DNA of 7,027 nucleotides, from positions 1 to 7,027 of the forward strand of contig JAEYRF010000214.1 of assembly GCA_023409615.1 (NCBI GenBank). Direction: 5' to 3'. Below the pieces are notes generated by a model. That model saw nothing but the letters and a program-made list of their open reading frames with translations, did no database searches and was not told where the DNA came from. Numbering within the stretch: position 1 is the stretch's first letter; every line of letters begins with the position of its first letter. A program made the position numbers and the translations under genes. This stretch comes from Bacillota bacterium. GTDB lineage: Bacteria > Bacillota > Clostridia > Acetivibrionales > DTU013. Shown here piece after piece: positions 5,894 through 7,027 of the stretch.

Positions 5894-7027
5894 TCAAACC
5901 TCGCGATACTCGAAGAAATCGAAGTCTGCATATTTTTCTCTTGTATGAGAATCCTGAGCAAACATACCAACAAATGTTCCGGTGAATTCGCCGTAATCGA
6001 CGGCTTCATCCGAGAGTGTTGTCATGTCAAAGATCGGTCCCAGCTTTTCAAAATGTTCGCCGTCTGTGCTTAAGGAGAATTGCAGTTTATCCGTCATGAT
6101 TTCAGCCCTCAAATAAACAGGCGCATCCTTTTCTACAACGAAAAGTGCATTTTCACCATCGGTATATTCCTTATTCACATATCCGCTTATTGCGACAACA
6201 TTCTTGCCGAGCTCCTCATTGTAGGTTTTATATATGCTGTAGAAATTGGAGGGCTCATAATAGCAGGTAATTCCGGCTAGATGCTGGTAATAGTCGGCAG
6301 CAAAATCCAGCTTGGCAGTTACCACTGCATTGAATGCTGTTAACCGCCGGGCTATCAGGCTGGGATGGTTAGTACTGGTAAGTGATTCACGCCCGCGCAG
6401 TCGCAAATAGCCGGGACGTGACGAAAGATCCGCCCAGTCTGGAGTAATTTCATTGCGTGGAGTGCTGAAATGGAGATTCAGCGTTGGACTGTCAAAATCA
6501 TCGCACGGATCTTCCTTTGGAAATGGGTGAGATGGAAGATCAGGAGCAGGTACAGTATCTTTGGCTATATTCGTACCATCAGTCATGCGCAGCCAGCCGT
6601 CGTCAGTCCACTCAACCTGCTGTATAGCTGTTTCGCGGCCAAGTACACACCTTTTCTGAGGCAGAACAGGCCGCCCGCATAGATGAGCCATATACCATTG
6701 CCCGTTCTGCGTTTCAACAAGCGACCCATGTCCGGATTTCTGAATGATAACGTCCGGGTTGTAGAAATCAGTCATGGCATATTTTATTTCAGGGCTCATG
6801 GCAAATTCCTGTGCATAGGAGGTGATAATAGGGTTGTGAGGGCAGTTTTCATACGGTCCGGTTATCTCCCTGGAGCGGAGCAGAGCAACGCAATGCCCAT
6901 ATCCGGTTCCTCCTTCTGCTGTTACAAGATAATACCATCCATTACGCTTGTAAATGTGAGGCGCTTCTGTAAAGCCGCGTTCTGTAGCACCGTAGGTCAG
7001 ACGGATTGGGGTCCCGATAAGTTTTCT
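5894..7027 (-). CDS. xynB: GH43 beta-xylosidase (XynB type), 5' end cut by window edge
   Basis: The frame is open from base 7027 to the TGA at 5894-5896, giving 377 residues; the ATG at 6797-6799 is internal, since the upstream sequence continues the same protein. TEAPHIYKRNGWYYLVTAEGG near the start of this fragment is the GH43 block with the general-acid glutamate (residue 21 of the fragment, codon 6965-6967). GHGSLVE (about 99-105), WYMAHLCGRP and LGRETAIQ..W..DGWLRM are typical of family 43 beta-xylosidases. Residues from about 177 to the end form the C-terminal beta-sandwich seen in this subfamily. Full-length relatives are about 530 residues, so some 160 residues, including the base aspartate, lie outside. 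It should release xylose from the non-reducing ends of xylo-oligosaccharides, possibly with arabinofuranosidase side activity. No signal peptide can be judged. It is convergent with the permease. Confidence 0.93.
   Translation of the reverse strand, partial: RKLIGTPIRLTYGATERGFTEAPHIYKRNGWYYLVTAEGGTGYGHCVALLRSREITGPYENCPHNPIITSYAQEFAMSPEIKYAMTDFYNPDVIIQKSGHGSLVETQNGQWYMAHLCGRPVLPQKRCVLGRETAIQQVEWTDDGWLRMTDGTNIAKDTVPAPDLPSHPFPKEDPCDDFDSPTLNLHFSTPRNEITPDWADLSSRPGYLRLRGRESLTSTNHPSLIARRLTAFNAVVTAKLDFAADYYQHLAGITCYYEPSNFYSIYKTYNEELGKNVVAISGYVNKEYTDGENALFVVEKDAPVYLRAEIMTDKLQFSLSTDGEHFEKLGPIFDMTTLSDEAVDYGEFTGTFVGMFAQDSHTREKYADFDFFEYREV

Noticed and set aside
6797..6799. ATG at 6797-6799 as the xylosidase start
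   Set aside because: The frame continues upstream to the window edge and encodes conserved GH43 sequence including the catalytic glutamate block, so this Met is internal.
1..7027. tRNA or rRNA genes, insertion sequences, CRISPR arrays or phage attachment sites
   Set aside because: No cloverleaf-like sequence, transposase-like frame, regularly spaced direct repeats or long terminal repeats were found when reading both strands.

Overview
The window looks like ordinary chromosomal DNA from a low-to-moderate GC Firmicute. It is most likely a clostridial fibre degrader of the Lachnospiraceae type (Butyrivibrio or Roseburia relatives). This is inferred from strong AGGAGG-type ribosome binding sites, AT-rich promoter gaps with TATAAT boxes, a GH43 beta-xylosidase, and a CofE-like ligase of a kind I recall from clostridial genomes; no taxonomic marker gene is present.

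Layout, left to right. (1) 1-1286, minus: a long reading frame that runs off the left edge, encoding a stand-alone condensation-domain (HxxxDG) acyltransferase-like protein. (2) 1432-2238, minus: a small-molecule kinase of the aminoglycoside/choline phosphotransferase fold. (3) 2377-3567, minus: a 396-residue protein related to coenzyme F420-0:L-glutamate ligase (CofE). (4) 3568-3679: a 112-base divergent control region with two face-to-face overlapping promoters and inverted-repeat half-sites. (5) 3680-4585, plus: a LysR-type regulator. (6) 4591-5826, plus: a 12-helix MFS permease with FucP-like features, whose Shine-Dalgarno sequence overlaps the LysR stop codon. (7) 5833-5873: a terminator hairpin between convergent genes. 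(8) 5894-7027, minus: the C-terminal two thirds of a GH43 beta-xylosidase that runs off the right edge.

How the genes may work together. The regulator and permease form a translationally linked pair, divergent from the ligase, so the LysR protein probably controls the ligase and itself. The kinase and acyltransferase lie downstream of the ligase on the same strand, with gaps of about 140 bases and no convincing terminators, so they could be read from the ligase promoter or from their own. An ATP/GTP-dependent amide ligase, a kinase, an acyl or condensation enzyme, a transporter and a regulator together could be a small-molecule modification or biosynthesis locus. That idea is inference from gene content alone. 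The xylosidase is a separate convergent unit for plant cell-wall sugar use. There are no RNA genes, mobile elements or CRISPR arrays that I can see.
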